This document shows, piece after piece, positions 18,191 through 27,962 of a stretch of DNA of 64,000 bases (the first letter of the stretch is position 1; every line of letters begins with the position of its first letter). Source of the stretch: Pseudobdellovibrionaceae bacterium (lineage in GTDB: Bacteria; Bdellovibrionota; Bdellovibrionia; Bdellovibrionales; UBA1609); assembly GCA_030591685.1 (NCBI GenBank), contig JAUVAX010000007.1:1-64000 (forward strand), given 5' to 3'. The notes beneath the pieces are model-generated. The model was given only the letters and a program-made list of their open reading frames with translations, had not been told where the DNA came from and made no database searches. Position numbers and translations under genes: made by a program.

Positions 18191-18922
18191 GTGAGTTACA
18201 AAAAGGGTGAATTTTTATACGAAGGCAAGGCGAAGACCATTTATAGTGTGTTGTCTGATGAAAATTTCGTGTGGTTGGAGTTTAAAAACTCCTTAACGGC
18301 GTTTAATGCTCAAAAAAAAGGTGAGTTTGAAGGTAAGGGTAAAATTAACCTAGAAATTACAAACCATATCTTTAAATATTTACAATCTAACGATATTAAA
18401 ACTCACTGGGTTCAAGAAATGAGCGAAAGTGAAGTTGTGTGTCAAAAATTAAGTATTATCCCCCTAGAGGTCGTTGTACGAAATATAACAGCCGGATCAT
18501 TGGCTAAAAAGTTTAATTTAAAAGAGGGTGTTCAGTTAAAAAAACCACTCGTAGAGTTTTTTTATAAAAAAGATGAGTTGGGTGACCCCTTTATAAGCGA
18601 CGAGCAGGCCTTAGTTTTAGGGTTTGTTGAGTCGCAAAAAACATTAGATGATTTAAAATCAAGGGCATTAAAAATAAATGAGTTATTAATTCAGTTTTTT
18701 GATAAATGCGAGATTTCATTAGTGGATTTTAAATTAGAGTTTGGCTTTGATTTAAAAAATAATATTTTACTGGCCGACGAGATCACCCCTGACTCTTGTC
18801 GCTTATGGAATAAAAAAACAGGTGAAAAAATGGACAAAGACCGATTCAGACAAGATTTAGGTTTAGTTAAAGAAAGCTATGAAGAGATATTATTAAAAAT
18901 CCAACAAAACTGGAGTTTATAA
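18191..18922 (+). CDS. purC: SAICAR synthase
   Basis: LYEGKAKTIYSV, VVVRNITAGSLAKKF, LADEITPDSCRLW. Confidence 0.96.
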   Translation: MSYKKGEFLYEGKAKTIYSVLSDENFVWLEFKNSLTAFNAQKKGEFEGKGKINLEITNHIFKYLQSNDIKTHWVQEMSESEVVCQKLSIIPLEVVVRNITAGSLAKKFNLKEGVQLKKPLVEFFYKKDELGDPFISDEQALVLGFVESQKTLDDLKSRALKINELLIQFFDKCEISLVDFKLEFGFDLKNNILLADEITPDSCRLWNKKTGEKMDKDRFRQDLGLVKESYEEILLKIQQNWSL

Positions 18923-19159
18923 ATGATCGTAGGGGTAAAGATTTTACCAAGAGAAGAGGTTTTAGACTCTCAGGGCCGAGCTGTTGAAAACACCTTGCAA
19001 CAGCATAACTACACTATAAACGGCTGTCGAGTGGGCAAATATATACAGCTCAACGTTGAAGCCTCTACAGAGGATGAAGCCTTAAAAAAAGCCAAAGAAA
19101 TAACAGAATTTGTATTAATTAACCCACTTGTAGAGACCTTTCAGCTGGAGATCGTATGA
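18923..19159 (+). CDS. purS: FGAM synthase subunit PurS
   Basis: Small protein with ILPREEVLDSQGRAVENTL, position before purQ. Confidence 0.94.
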   Translation: MIVGVKILPREEVLDSQGRAVENTLQQHNYTINGCRVGKYIQLNVEASTEDEALKKAKEITEFVLINPLVETFQLEIV

Positions 19160-19800
19160 AACGAGTCGGCGTTGTTCGTTTTTTAGGGACTAACTGTGAC
19201 CGAGATGTTTTTAAGGCTATAGAGCAGGTCGGCCATACGCCTGAGTGGTTATGGTATGAAGACTCTTTTGAGGTTTCTAAATATGAGGCCTTAGTCATAC
19301 CTGGTGGGTTTTCTTACGGTGATTATTTACGAAGTGGTGCTTTGGCGGCAAAAGCTCCTGTTATGAACTCAGTGAGTGAGGCGGCAAAAAAAGGAGTCCC
19401 CATTTTAGGTATTTGTAATGGCTTTCAAATACTATGTGAGGCGGGTTTGTTGCCTGGAGTTTTGATAAAAAATGAAGGTTTAAGATTTATTGATCAGTGG
19501 GTAAAATTAAACTTACAAACCCCTTTAAAATCATGGGGGGGCAGTGAAATAGATAAATGCGAGATACCTATAGCTCACGGCGATGGATGTTATTTTTTAG
19601 AGCCAGAGAGTTTAAAAAAAGTGATGGATCAAGATCAGATTTGGATGACCTATGATAAAAATCCAAACGGTTCAGTGGCTGACATTGCAGGGGTTACGAA
19701 TAAAAATAAAAATGTAGCGGGTCTAATGCCTCATCCTGAAAGAGCGATGTGGGACTGGATGGGTAGCTCGTCGGGAACAAATTTTTTTGAATTCATTTAA
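19156..19800 (+). CDS. purQ: FGAM synthase subunit PurQ (glutamine amidotransferase)
   Basis: IPGGFSYGDYLRSGALAA, GICNGFQILCEAGLLPG, MPHPERA. Confidence 0.96.
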   Translation: MKRVGVVRFLGTNCDRDVFKAIEQVGHTPEWLWYEDSFEVSKYEALVIPGGFSYGDYLRSGALAAKAPVMNSVSEAAKKGVPILGICNGFQILCEAGLLPGVLIKNEGLRFIDQWVKLNLQTPLKSWGGSEIDKCEIPIAHGDGCYFLEPESLKKVMDQDQIWMTYDKNPNGSVADIAGVTNKNKNVAGLMPHPERAMWDWMGSSSGTNFFEFI

Positions 19801-19811
19801 AAGGGTAAAAA

Positions 19812-22001
19812 ATGCAATCATTAAAGAAAAATTTAAAGCATTATAGGTTGAGCGAAAAAGAATACGAAAAAATAGTCACCTGTTTAGGTCGTGCGCCCAA
19901 AGGGGTTGAGTGGGCTATATTTTCAGCCCTTTGGAGTGAACACTGTAGTTATAAGAGCTCTAAGGTGCATTTAAAAAAATTTTACTCTAAAAACGAGCGA
20001 GTCAAAGAGAGCTTTGGTGAAAACGCTGGTGTTATTGATTTAGGGGACGAAGAGTCTGTTGCTTTTAAAATGGAGAGTCATAACCACCCCAGTTTTATTT
20101 CGCCCCACCAAGGGGCCGCCACGGGAGTGGGGGGTATATTAAGAGATATATTCACTATGGGGGCTCGACCCATTGCTCTTGGTAACTATCTTTGCTTTGG
20201 AGAGGCCACCGAGAAGCACATGCCCCATATTGTAGATGGTGTTGTGAGAGGTATTGCTGACTACGGCAACTGTGTTGGTGTGCCCATGGTGACAGGTCAA
20301 ACAGAATTTCATAAAAGCTATAACCAAAATGTTCTGGTGAATGCTTTTGCCTTAGGCTATTTTGGGCCAGAGCAAAAGGTGTGTACCTCCGGGGCACATG
20401 GTGTTGGTAATTTAGTTGTGTACGTCGGTGCTAAAACAGGGCGAGATGGGGTACATGGGGCCAGTATGGCCAGTGAATCTTTTGATGATGACAGTGAAAG
20501 TAAAAAGCCAACCATACAAATTGGCGACCCATTTTACGAAAAACTTTTAATAGAAAGCTGCCTTGAGGTAATGAAGCATAACCTCGTTGAGGCCATTCAG
20601 GACATGGGGGCTGCTGGTTTAACCAGTTCGGCATTTGAAATGTCAGCTAAGGGTCAGGTGGGTGTTTCTATGCACTTAGATAAAGTCCCCCTGAGAGACT
20701 CAAGTTTAACACCTGAGGAGATTTTACTCTCCGAGAGTCAGGAGCGCATGCTATTAATTTGCCGCCCTGAAAACTTGGATCAATTAAAAAAAATATTTCA
20801 TCACTGGAGTTTAGATGCCGAGGTTGTCGGTGAGGTTTTACCAACACCCAATGTGGACCTTTATTGGGATAATAAAATTATATGTAGCTTAGACCCCTCA
20901 GCCATTGTTGACAGTGCTCCGATTTACAATAGAGCTTATGAGCCATGGGAGTTTAAAAACAAAGTCACTGACTTAACTAAGCTTCATGTTGAGGACCCCG
21001 AAAACACATTTAAAAACATACTTAAGAGCTTAATGGGGGCCGAAAAAAGTTGGATTTATAATCAGTATGACCAAAGAGTCGGCGCTGCGACAGCAAGGGA
21101 CTGCTCTGAGTCTGTAGGGGTGGTTGTGCTGCCTTCGAAAAGAGCCCTCGGAATAGTTTTAGGTTGTAGACCTTATTTAATGAGAATGGATGCTAGTATC
21201 GGAGGCATGGATGCCGTTTTTCACCCCTCATTACAGTTAGCACTAAAGGGTTTTACAGCTTTAGCGGTCACGGATTGTTTGAATTTTGGCAACCCTGAAA
21301 AATCAAACATTATGAGTGAGTTTGTAGCCTCAGTTGAGGGCATGAGTGAGGCCTGTGAGGCCATAGATGCTCCTGTTATAAGTGGTAATGTGAGTTTTTA
21401 TAATGAAACAAAAACGACAAATATCACCTCAACTCCTTCCACAGGGGTGGTGGGGCTGAAGTCCTCTTTAAATAATATACCCACTGATCAATTTAAATCT
21501 TCTGGGGAGTTAATTTATTTATTAAAATTAGATCAAGTTAAAACCCTCGGGGCGGCTTGCGAGGTTTTAAACAGAGCCCCGCAGTTTAAAGGTGAGCTAG
21601 ATGTAAAAGTGATTAATGAATGGTTAGGGTTTATTAGAAAAACGGTTCAAGAGGTCCCAATATCTTCGTCAAAAGCTGTGGGTAAATTTGGGTTGGCCTA
21701 TTCAATTTTTCGTATGACGAGTGAAGGTATAGGAGCGCAGATTAAACTACCTGTTGGTTTTGAAGCTAATGATTTGTTTAACGAAACCCTTTACCAGGCC
21801 ATCGTTACGATCTCCCCTAGCGAAAAGCAGTCCTTAGAGACAATGCTAAATAATATAAACCTAAAAAACTTCACCTACCACTTCGTAGGTGAAACTGGTG
21901 GGGATGATTTTAAAATTGAGGGACTCATTGATTTAAAGTTAAAAGATCTTAAAAATAAATATTCAAACTCGTGGGGTAAAAACTTTGAAACATTGGCGTG
22001 A
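19812..22001 (+). CDS. purL: FGAM synthase subunit PurL
   Basis: WSEHCSYKSSK, ESHNHPSFISPHQGAATGVGGILRDIFTMGARPIA. Confidence 0.97.
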   Translation: MQSLKKNLKHYRLSEKEYEKIVTCLGRAPKGVEWAIFSALWSEHCSYKSSKVHLKKFYSKNERVKESFGENAGVIDLGDEESVAFKMESHNHPSFISPHQGAATGVGGILRDIFTMGARPIALGNYLCFGEATEKHMPHIVDGVVRGIADYGNCVGVPMVTGQTEFHKSYNQNVLVNAFALGYFGPEQKVCTSGAHGVGNLVVYVGAKTGRDGVHGASMASESFDDDSESKKPTIQIGDPFYEKLLIESCLEVMKHNLVEAIQDMGAAGLTSSAFEMSAKGQVGVSMHLDKVPLRDSSLTPEEILLSESQERMLLICRPENLDQLKKIFHHWSLDAEVVGEVLPTPNVDLYWDNKIICSLDPSAIVDSAPIYNRAYEPWEFKNKVTDLTKLHVEDPENTFKNILKSLMGAEKSWIYNQYDQRVGAATARDCSESVGVVVLPSKRALGIVLGCRPYLMRMDASIGGMDAVFHPSLQLALKGFTALAVTDCLNFGNPEKSNIMSEFVASVEGMSEACEAIDAPVISGNVSFYNETKTTNITSTPSTGVVGLKSSLNNIPTDQFKSSGELIYLLKLDQVKTLGAACEVLNRAPQFKGELDVKVINEWLGFIRKTVQEVPISSSKAVGKFGLAYSIFRMTSEGIGAQIKLPVGFEANDLFNETLYQAIVTISPSEKQSLETMLNNINLKNFTYHFVGETGGDDFKIEGLIDLKLKDLKNKYSNSWGKNFETLA

Positions 22002-23364
22002 AGAGTGTGCTGTATTTGGAGCCTGGGGGGACCCAGAGTCCAGTCAGATGACTTACCTAGGGCTCTACGCTCAACAGCATCGAGGTCAAGAGTCTACAGG
22101 CATAGTGAGTTTATTTGAGGGTCAACATATTACTCATAAAGGGTTAGGCCTTGTGGGTAAGGTGTACAAAGAAGATGATTTAAAACGCCTTAAAGGGGAC
22201 GGCTCTATAGGGCACGTGCGCTACTCGACAATGGGGGATAATTATTTAGAAAACGCTCAACCTCTGACGGCCACATTAACTTATGGGCCCATTGCCATTG
22301 CTCATAATGGCAATATTATAAATGCTAATGCTTTAAGAGAAGAACTTATTTCAGACGGGGCTATTTTTCAGGGCACTAACGACACCGAGGTGCTATTGCA
22401 TTTGCTGGCTCGAAACCCCAAGGGGAACTTTCGTGAGTCTTTAAAGCACTCATTGTCTCGCCTTGAGGGGGCGTTTTCAATTGTTATATTAACCTCTAAG
22501 GGCCTTGTTGCCGCAAGAGACCCGTTAGGGTTTAGGCCTTTAGTATTAGGGCGAAGAAGCCTTGATAATGGTAAAAAAAGTATTGTAGTCGCCAGTGAGA
22601 CCTGTGCTTTTGACCTTATAGGGGCCGAATATGAAAGAGAAATAAACCCTGGTGAAATTTACTGGGTCACTGACGAGGGAGAGGGTTCTGAGCTATTCTC
22701 AGAGAACCCAAAAAAAGCCCAGTGTATTTTCGAACACGTGTATTTTTCAAGGCCAGACTCTGTTGTGTTTGGTAAAAATGTTTACGAAACCCGTAAGCAA
22801 ATGGGGCGTTGCCTTGCTAAGGAAGCTTCTGTTAACGCTGATTTAGTCATTCCGGTGCCTGACAGTGGAGTGCCTGCAGCCATTGGTTACTCTCAAGAAA
22901 GCGGCTTGCCCTTTGAGTTTGGTATTATTAGAAACCATTATGTGGGTCGAACGTTTATTCAGCCCAGCCAAAGCATACGTAGCTTTGGAGTTAAAGTAAA
23001 ACTAAACCCTCAAGCTGAGGTGTTAAAAGGCAAGAGCGTTGTCGTTATTGATGATTCTATTGTGCGAGGGACGACGAGTAAAAAAATCATTCAGTTAATA
23101 AGAAACGCTGGGGCTAAAGAGATTCATTTTAAAGTGGCCTCCCCCCCCACGACAGGTTCTTGTTACTATGGCGTGGATACGCCTAGGCGAAAGCAATTGA
23201 TTGCTTCTGAAAAGTCCTTAGATGGGATTAGGGAGTTTATAGGGGCTGACACACTCTCTTATTTAAGTATGGATGGGATGCTCGAAGCCGTAAGCGGGGA
23301 CAAAAACAAATTTTGTGCCGCCTGTTTTGATGGTGAATACCCAACAAAACTTTATAATAAGTAA
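21985..23364 (+). CDS. purF: Amidophosphoribosyltransferase
   Basis: ECAVFGAWGDPE, QHRGQESTGIV, PRPP site VVVIDDSIVRGTTSKKI. Confidence 0.97.
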   Translation: MKHWREECAVFGAWGDPESSQMTYLGLYAQQHRGQESTGIVSLFEGQHITHKGLGLVGKVYKEDDLKRLKGDGSIGHVRYSTMGDNYLENAQPLTATLTYGPIAIAHNGNIINANALREELISDGAIFQGTNDTEVLLHLLARNPKGNFRESLKHSLSRLEGAFSIVILTSKGLVAARDPLGFRPLVLGRRSLDNGKKSIVVASETCAFDLIGAEYEREINPGEIYWVTDEGEGSELFSENPKKAQCIFEHVYFSRPDSVVFGKNVYETRKQMGRCLAKEASVNADLVIPVPDSGVPAAIGYSQESGLPFEFGIIRNHYVGRTFIQPSQSIRSFGVKVKLNPQAEVLKGKSVVVIDDSIVRGTTSKKIIQLIRNAGAKEIHFKVASPPTTGSCYYGVDTPRRKQLIASEKSLDGIREFIGADTLSYLSMDGMLEAVSGDKNKFCAACFDGEYPTKLYNK

Positions 23365-23532
23365 TTTTTTTTAAAAGTTATTATTGATGTGTTTTCAAAG
23401 CGCCTCCCAAGGGAGCTTTATAACTCTATTATTAATAGCCACTTTTTTAGTGTTGAAGTTTTCTGGTTTTAAAAATTATTAAATACTCAAAAAAAAATAG
23501 TGTGAACACGTGACTTTAATAACCGAGTTTAT

Positions 23533-24297
23533 TTACCAAAGTGTAAACCCGGAGTGAAGACTAAAAAATAGGTTATTTTTATTTTGCGTAAAATTTGACG
23601 GGAAATTTTCAAACTCTAACTCTTGGTTTAAAATTTGATTGTAGCCCACTTCAAATTTAAAGTTCAGCGTGGTGTTTCCGAGGTCTCCTATTTTTATTCG
23701 ACCTATTTCGGCCCCTAAAATATAATCAATGGCTTTATGTTGCGAGCGCATGTTGTTGTTTGAGGTGGGGGCTCCCTCTCTACAAAGTGCTCCTTGGAGG
23801 TTTTCACACACGATATGCTGGTATCCGTCTCGCCTTTGAAGGCTTGAGTAAAGAGTGATATCGACGCCAAAAAGTTGGCCCATTTTTTTGGCAGCAAAAA
23901 CCTGTACTCCCCAAGAGCTATTAACACCAATAAAGGCACCCATGCCGGCTTTTGAGTCGTCGTTAAACCAAGCATCATATTGGGTGCCAATCCCATCAGT
24001 CATAGCATATATATAATAATCATTATTAAATCGGTAATGAGTGCCGAGGGTTCCTATAAGTGTCGGTCGGTCGGGTTTAAATACATAACCATCACTGAGG
24101 GTGATACTCACGTCATCGTCAACGCCAGCAAAGCGTATCCAGTAGGGGTTTGACGGGCTTTTAGTTTGTGGGGTGATTTCAGCAAACACAGGTAGGTGAG
24201 GGGAGCGAATGTTTTTTCTTGTTAAAGGGACCTCGCAACCTGTTTGCAGAAAACCAACACATAAGAAAAAGCATAAATATTTTATTACCATATCCAT
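23533..24297 (-). CDS. Lipoprotein / acyloxyacyl-hydrolase-or-barrel-like outer membrane protein of unknown function
   Basis: Lipobox-like LQTGC near N-terminus; beta-rich C-terminus; overlaps the PAP2 gene by 13 nt. Confidence 0.55.
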   Translation of the reverse strand: MDMVIKYLCFFLCVGFLQTGCEVPLTRKNIRSPHLPVFAEITPQTKSPSNPYWIRFAGVDDDVSITLSDGYVFKPDRPTLIGTLGTHYRFNNDYYIYAMTDGIGTQYDAWFNDDSKAGMGAFIGVNSSWGVQVFAAKKMGQLFGVDITLYSSLQRRDGYQHIVCENLQGALCREGAPTSNNNMRSQHKAIDYILGAEIGRIKIGDLGNTTLNFKFEVGYNQILNQELEFENFPSNFTQNKNNLFFSLHSGFTLW

Positions 24298-25175
24298 TTT
24301 AACCCCATCATTGGTGTAGAGTTACTGCTTATGATCGGGATAAACTGTGGTGTTAAGAGAGAAGCCTGAGGTTTTTTCTTGTGGTTTCTGCGCGTAATTA
24401 CGTTGGCAAACATTTGTCCCAGGGCTAAGCCTATGGGGTAATCACTAATCCAATGTAAACTTGTACCCACGAGTCCAACAGCAATAAGCCCTGTTATGGG
24501 GTAGCCTACCCAGGGGATCCAAGGAACATGATTGTAGTTGTCCCATATAATTAAAAACGTGGCATACGCCGTAGCTAAATGGCCAGAAGGTACGGCATCG
24601 TATTTTTGCACATTTCGGTGGTAAATACCCTGTTCAGGGAAGGGGACCCAGTTGCCAGTACGGGTTGAGGTTCTTAGTGGGGCCTCTCGGCCAGTCACAT
24701 GTTTCATGAGTTGTACGACAGCCCCAGTGGCTAAAATAACCTCTGTGATTTGTTGGGCCGTTCGTAAGGCTAAGTGATCATCGGCGACGGCCCCATAAGC
24801 TCCAAAAACACCCGCTAAAGAGAATTGAAAAAATCCATCCCCAGCACTTACAAAATGAAAGTTCATCACTTGCATAGAGCGGCTATCATCGTGCATGTCC
24901 TTGAAGTACTGCCAGCTTTCGTAATCAGTGGCAACGGTAACAGCTGTCCAGGCCATGACATTCCAAAAGGCTGAGCGATTTTTGGGGTCAACAAGGTCAT
25001 TTTTAAATAACATCCAGTCTTCGGGTAGGTTTTTAAAAGAGTCTAAAAACCCAGGGACTATAATGTCCTCATTTTTTGGCGGATAATCAGCCGCTACAAT
25101 AGGTTTGATAAAAAACAAGAGTACAGCCCCAAAAAGGATTGTTTGTTTAATCAATGTTAAAATTGTTTTTGCCAT
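24285..25175 (-). CDS. PAP2-family phosphatase
   Basis: MKHVTGREAPLR, PSGHLATAYA, SLHWISDYPIGLALG. Confidence 0.85.
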   Translation of the reverse strand: MAKTILTLIKQTILFGAVLLFFIKPIVAADYPPKNEDIIVPGFLDSFKNLPEDWMLFKNDLVDPKNRSAFWNVMAWTAVTVATDYESWQYFKDMHDDSRSMQVMNFHFVSAGDGFFQFSLAGVFGAYGAVADDHLALRTAQQITEVILATGAVVQLMKHVTGREAPLRTSTRTGNWVPFPEQGIYHRNVQKYDAVPSGHLATAYATFLIIWDNYNHVPWIPWVGYPITGLIAVGLVGTSLHWISDYPIGLALGQMFANVITRRNHKKKPQASLLTPQFIPIISSNSTPMMGLKWIW

Positions 25176-25828
25176 ATTAATCCGCCGCCATCACTAAGTG
25201 CTACTGGGGTTATGTTTGAATGTTGATTTTCATGTACAGCGCGGGCCCAAAAAACACCGATAGTGGCCCCCATTAATATATCACTGGGCCAGTGGGCATT
25301 CGCGTCGAGCCGTTGAAGGGCCACTAATAGGGCAATGGGGTATGCAATACTAGCGGCTTTCCAGCCGTACTCATAAGTTAGTGCTGTGGCTGTGGCAAAA
25401 GCTGTTGAGGTGTGGCCTGAGGGCATAGAGTGCCCGCCGCCATTGGGACGGTCCCTGTTAATGGCGGCTTTAAGTAGTGCTGTTGACACCCCCGTGTAAG
25501 TAATCGTGGCGAGATGAGAGAGGGCTTCACTATGGTGTTCAAAAAAATAATACTGACTGACGGCAATGGCTACGCCTGGGATGCCGGTCCCTAAAAAATC
25601 ACCGGCATCGTTTAAGTCTTGCGAGAGGTTTATGTTATTTTGTATAGACTTTAAGTGTGCGGGGTCAGAACCCTTGAGTAAGCTTGCCGCAGCGATGCCA
25701 GAAAAAAGTATAGTAAGCCCTCGGGAGTCTGTGGCCTTTATAAGTGTTGGTTTGATGCTCTCTTGCCACACTTGAGCTTTCGCCATAAGAGGCAGCATAC
25801 AGCAAATTATAATGAGTCGTTTGTACAT
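25157..25828 (-). CDS. PAP2-family phosphatase
   Basis: KAAINRDRPNGGG, MPSGHTSTAFA, LDANAHWPSDILMGATIG. Confidence 0.9.
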   Translation of the reverse strand: MYKRLIIICCMLPLMAKAQVWQESIKPTLIKATDSRGLTILFSGIAAASLLKGSDPAHLKSIQNNINLSQDLNDAGDFLGTGIPGVAIAVSQYYFFEHHSEALSHLATITYTGVSTALLKAAINRDRPNGGGHSMPSGHTSTAFATATALTYEYGWKAASIAYPIALLVALQRLDANAHWPSDILMGATIGVFWARAVHENQHSNITPVALSDGGGLIWQKQF

Positions 25829-25981
25829 CCTGAGTCCCTAAAATTGAAGAGCTAAGGTTGCCTTAAAATTTGATTTATGTAAACCCTGTTGGTATCCCTA
25901 ATGGCTCTTTGCATTACGTGATTAAAGAGGTGCAAACTGTGATACTCTGTACCGGTATTTAGTTTAATTAAGGGGGGCTTT

Positions 25982-26893
25982 ATGAGTGCGTGGCGAGGTA
26001 TAAATGCGGGAGACACCATTGACTTAGTCGCACCGGCCTCTCAATGCGATAAAGCTCTTTTACAAAGAGGTATAAAAGTTATTGAGTCTTGGGGCTTAAG
26101 GGTTCGTGTTTCTAAAAAGATTTTCGCCTCTCACCCTTACCTGGCTCAATCTGACGAACAAAGGTTTGAGCTTCTAAAAGAAGCCATTTTAAACCCAGAG
26201 TCTAAAGTCATTTGGGCTGTCCGGGGGGGGTATGGATGCTCACGAATTGTTGAAAAATTAAGCAAATTAAAGCCAAAGACTCCCAAAATATTTATAGGCT
26301 ACAGTGATAACTCATGGCTTCACCATATGTTTAATGAGCTATGGGGATGGCAGGGGCTGCACGGCCCTCTTGTTGCTGAGCTTGATAGTGGTAAGCTTTT
26401 AAAATCAAACTTAAAAGCATTAAAAAAATACTTACTAGCCCCTGAGTTAAAAACAACTTATGGGGGGTTAAGGTTGCTTAATAGCGTTGATAAAAAAATA
26501 ATCAAGGGCCCTATTGTGGGTGGTAATTTATCTGTTTTACAAACAACATTGGGCACTTCAAGGCCCTTTAATTCACGAGGTAAAATAGTTTTCTTTGAGG
26601 ATGTGGGCGAGAGGGGCTATTCGGTGGATAGGATACTCACTCATTGTGCGCAAGCCGGTGTTTTTAAAGGTGCAAAGGCTATAATTTTTGGCGAGTTCAC
26701 AGGGGCTCAAGAGCCTTCAGGTAAGACTTATATTAAAAAGGCACTCACTGAGTTTTCTAAAGAGTTTAAAATCCCTGTTTTAACAGGTTTAAAGGTGGGG
26801 CATGGCCCACATAATCACCCCATTCATTTATACAAAAAGGCTCAAATTAATTTAGGCCAAAAATCAGTTCTTTCGGTGTTCAATGAGTCATAA
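25982..26893 (+). CDS. ldcA: LD-carboxypeptidase (S66 family)
   Basis: VIWAVRGGYGCSRI, IFIGYSDNSWLHH, GLHGPL, VGGNLSVLQTTLGT. Confidence 0.93.
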   Translation: MSAWRGINAGDTIDLVAPASQCDKALLQRGIKVIESWGLRVRVSKKIFASHPYLAQSDEQRFELLKEAILNPESKVIWAVRGGYGCSRIVEKLSKLKPKTPKIFIGYSDNSWLHHMFNELWGWQGLHGPLVAELDSGKLLKSNLKALKKYLLAPELKTTYGGLRLLNSVDKKIIKGPIVGGNLSVLQTTLGTSRPFNSRGKIVFFEDVGERGYSVDRILTHCAQAGVFKGAKAIIFGEFTGAQEPSGKTYIKKALTEFSKEFKIPVLTGLKVGHGPHNHPIHLYKKAQINLGQKSVLSVFNES

Positions 26894-27962
26894 ATATAAC
26901 AATCAATTACTTAACAGATTACAAACGTACCCTGTTGAGTTGGACCAAATCACTCAAGGGGTGCAAATTCAAGTGTACCTTCGGGGGCGTAAAAAAATCG
27001 ACCTTAATGTGGGCAAGACTTATAAGTATTATGACCTCGCCTCGCTGACAAAAATTATATTTACGACCTCCGCTTATATGTGGGCCTGTAAAAAGAGTCA
27101 GTTAAGTGTTGAGGACTTAGTGGTTCACTATCTACCTTGGTTTCCATTTAAGAACGCCAAAATAAAAGAGCTACTCAATCACACGGCTGGGTTTAAGGCC
27201 TGGGCCCCAATTTATAAAATGATCAGTGATAAAAATATTCATGGCGATAGCTGCCATAAATTAAAAGCCTTTTTGGCGAGCCAAAAAAAAAGACGCTCCC
27301 CAAAAGCATTGTATTCAGATTTAGATTTTTTAACTTTAGGGTTGCTCTTAGAAGAGGTTTTTAAAAAACCATTACTTCATATTTGGAGTGACATAGCTCC
27401 TATGTATGGCAAGAGGAGCACTCTTCATTTTTCGGCGAACAACAAGCCCTTATATTCAAAAAAAGATTATGCACCCACCGAAGCCTGCCCTTGGCGTAAG
27501 CAAGTTTTGAGGGGGCAAGTGCACGACGATAACACCTGGGCCCTTGGGGGAGTGCAAGCTCATGCCGGGTTGTTTGGCCGTATTGAAGATGTATCTCAAT
27601 GGGGGTTACTACTAAGAAGGGCATGGATAAAAAAAAGTAACTCACGAGCTTTTGACTCTAAAACTGTAACAAAGTTTTTAAAGCGATCTACGCCCAAAAA
27701 AAATGGTGATTGGGGCCTGGGGTTTATGTTGCCAACATCTGGGCATGCGAGTTGTGGTCAATATTTTTCATCCACGTCAGTTGGGCATACGGGTTTTACC
27801 GGGACCTCCCTTTGGTTAGACCCCAAAAAAGATTTACTTGTTACGGTACTAAGTAATCGTGTACACCCCACAAGAGAGAATCGAGAGTTTGTAAAATTTA
27901 GGCCTTTTATACATGACCAGGTCGTTGAAATATTAACCCAAAACGGGGAGTTTGTAGCGTGA
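26883..27962 (+). CDS. Serine hydrolase / class C beta-lactamase-like protein
   Basis: SxxK motif ASLTKI, LLNHTAGFKAW, VGHTGFTGTSLWLDP. Confidence 0.88.
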   Translation: MSHKYNNQLLNRLQTYPVELDQITQGVQIQVYLRGRKKIDLNVGKTYKYYDLASLTKIIFTTSAYMWACKKSQLSVEDLVVHYLPWFPFKNAKIKELLNHTAGFKAWAPIYKMISDKNIHGDSCHKLKAFLASQKKRRSPKALYSDLDFLTLGLLLEEVFKKPLLHIWSDIAPMYGKRSTLHFSANNKPLYSKKDYAPTEACPWRKQVLRGQVHDDNTWALGGVQAHAGLFGRIEDVSQWGLLLRRAWIKKSNSRAFDSKTVTKFLKRSTPKKNGDWGLGFMLPTSGHASCGQYFSSTSVGHTGFTGTSLWLDPKKDLLVTVLSNRVHPTRENREFVKFRPFIHDQVVEILTQNGEFVA

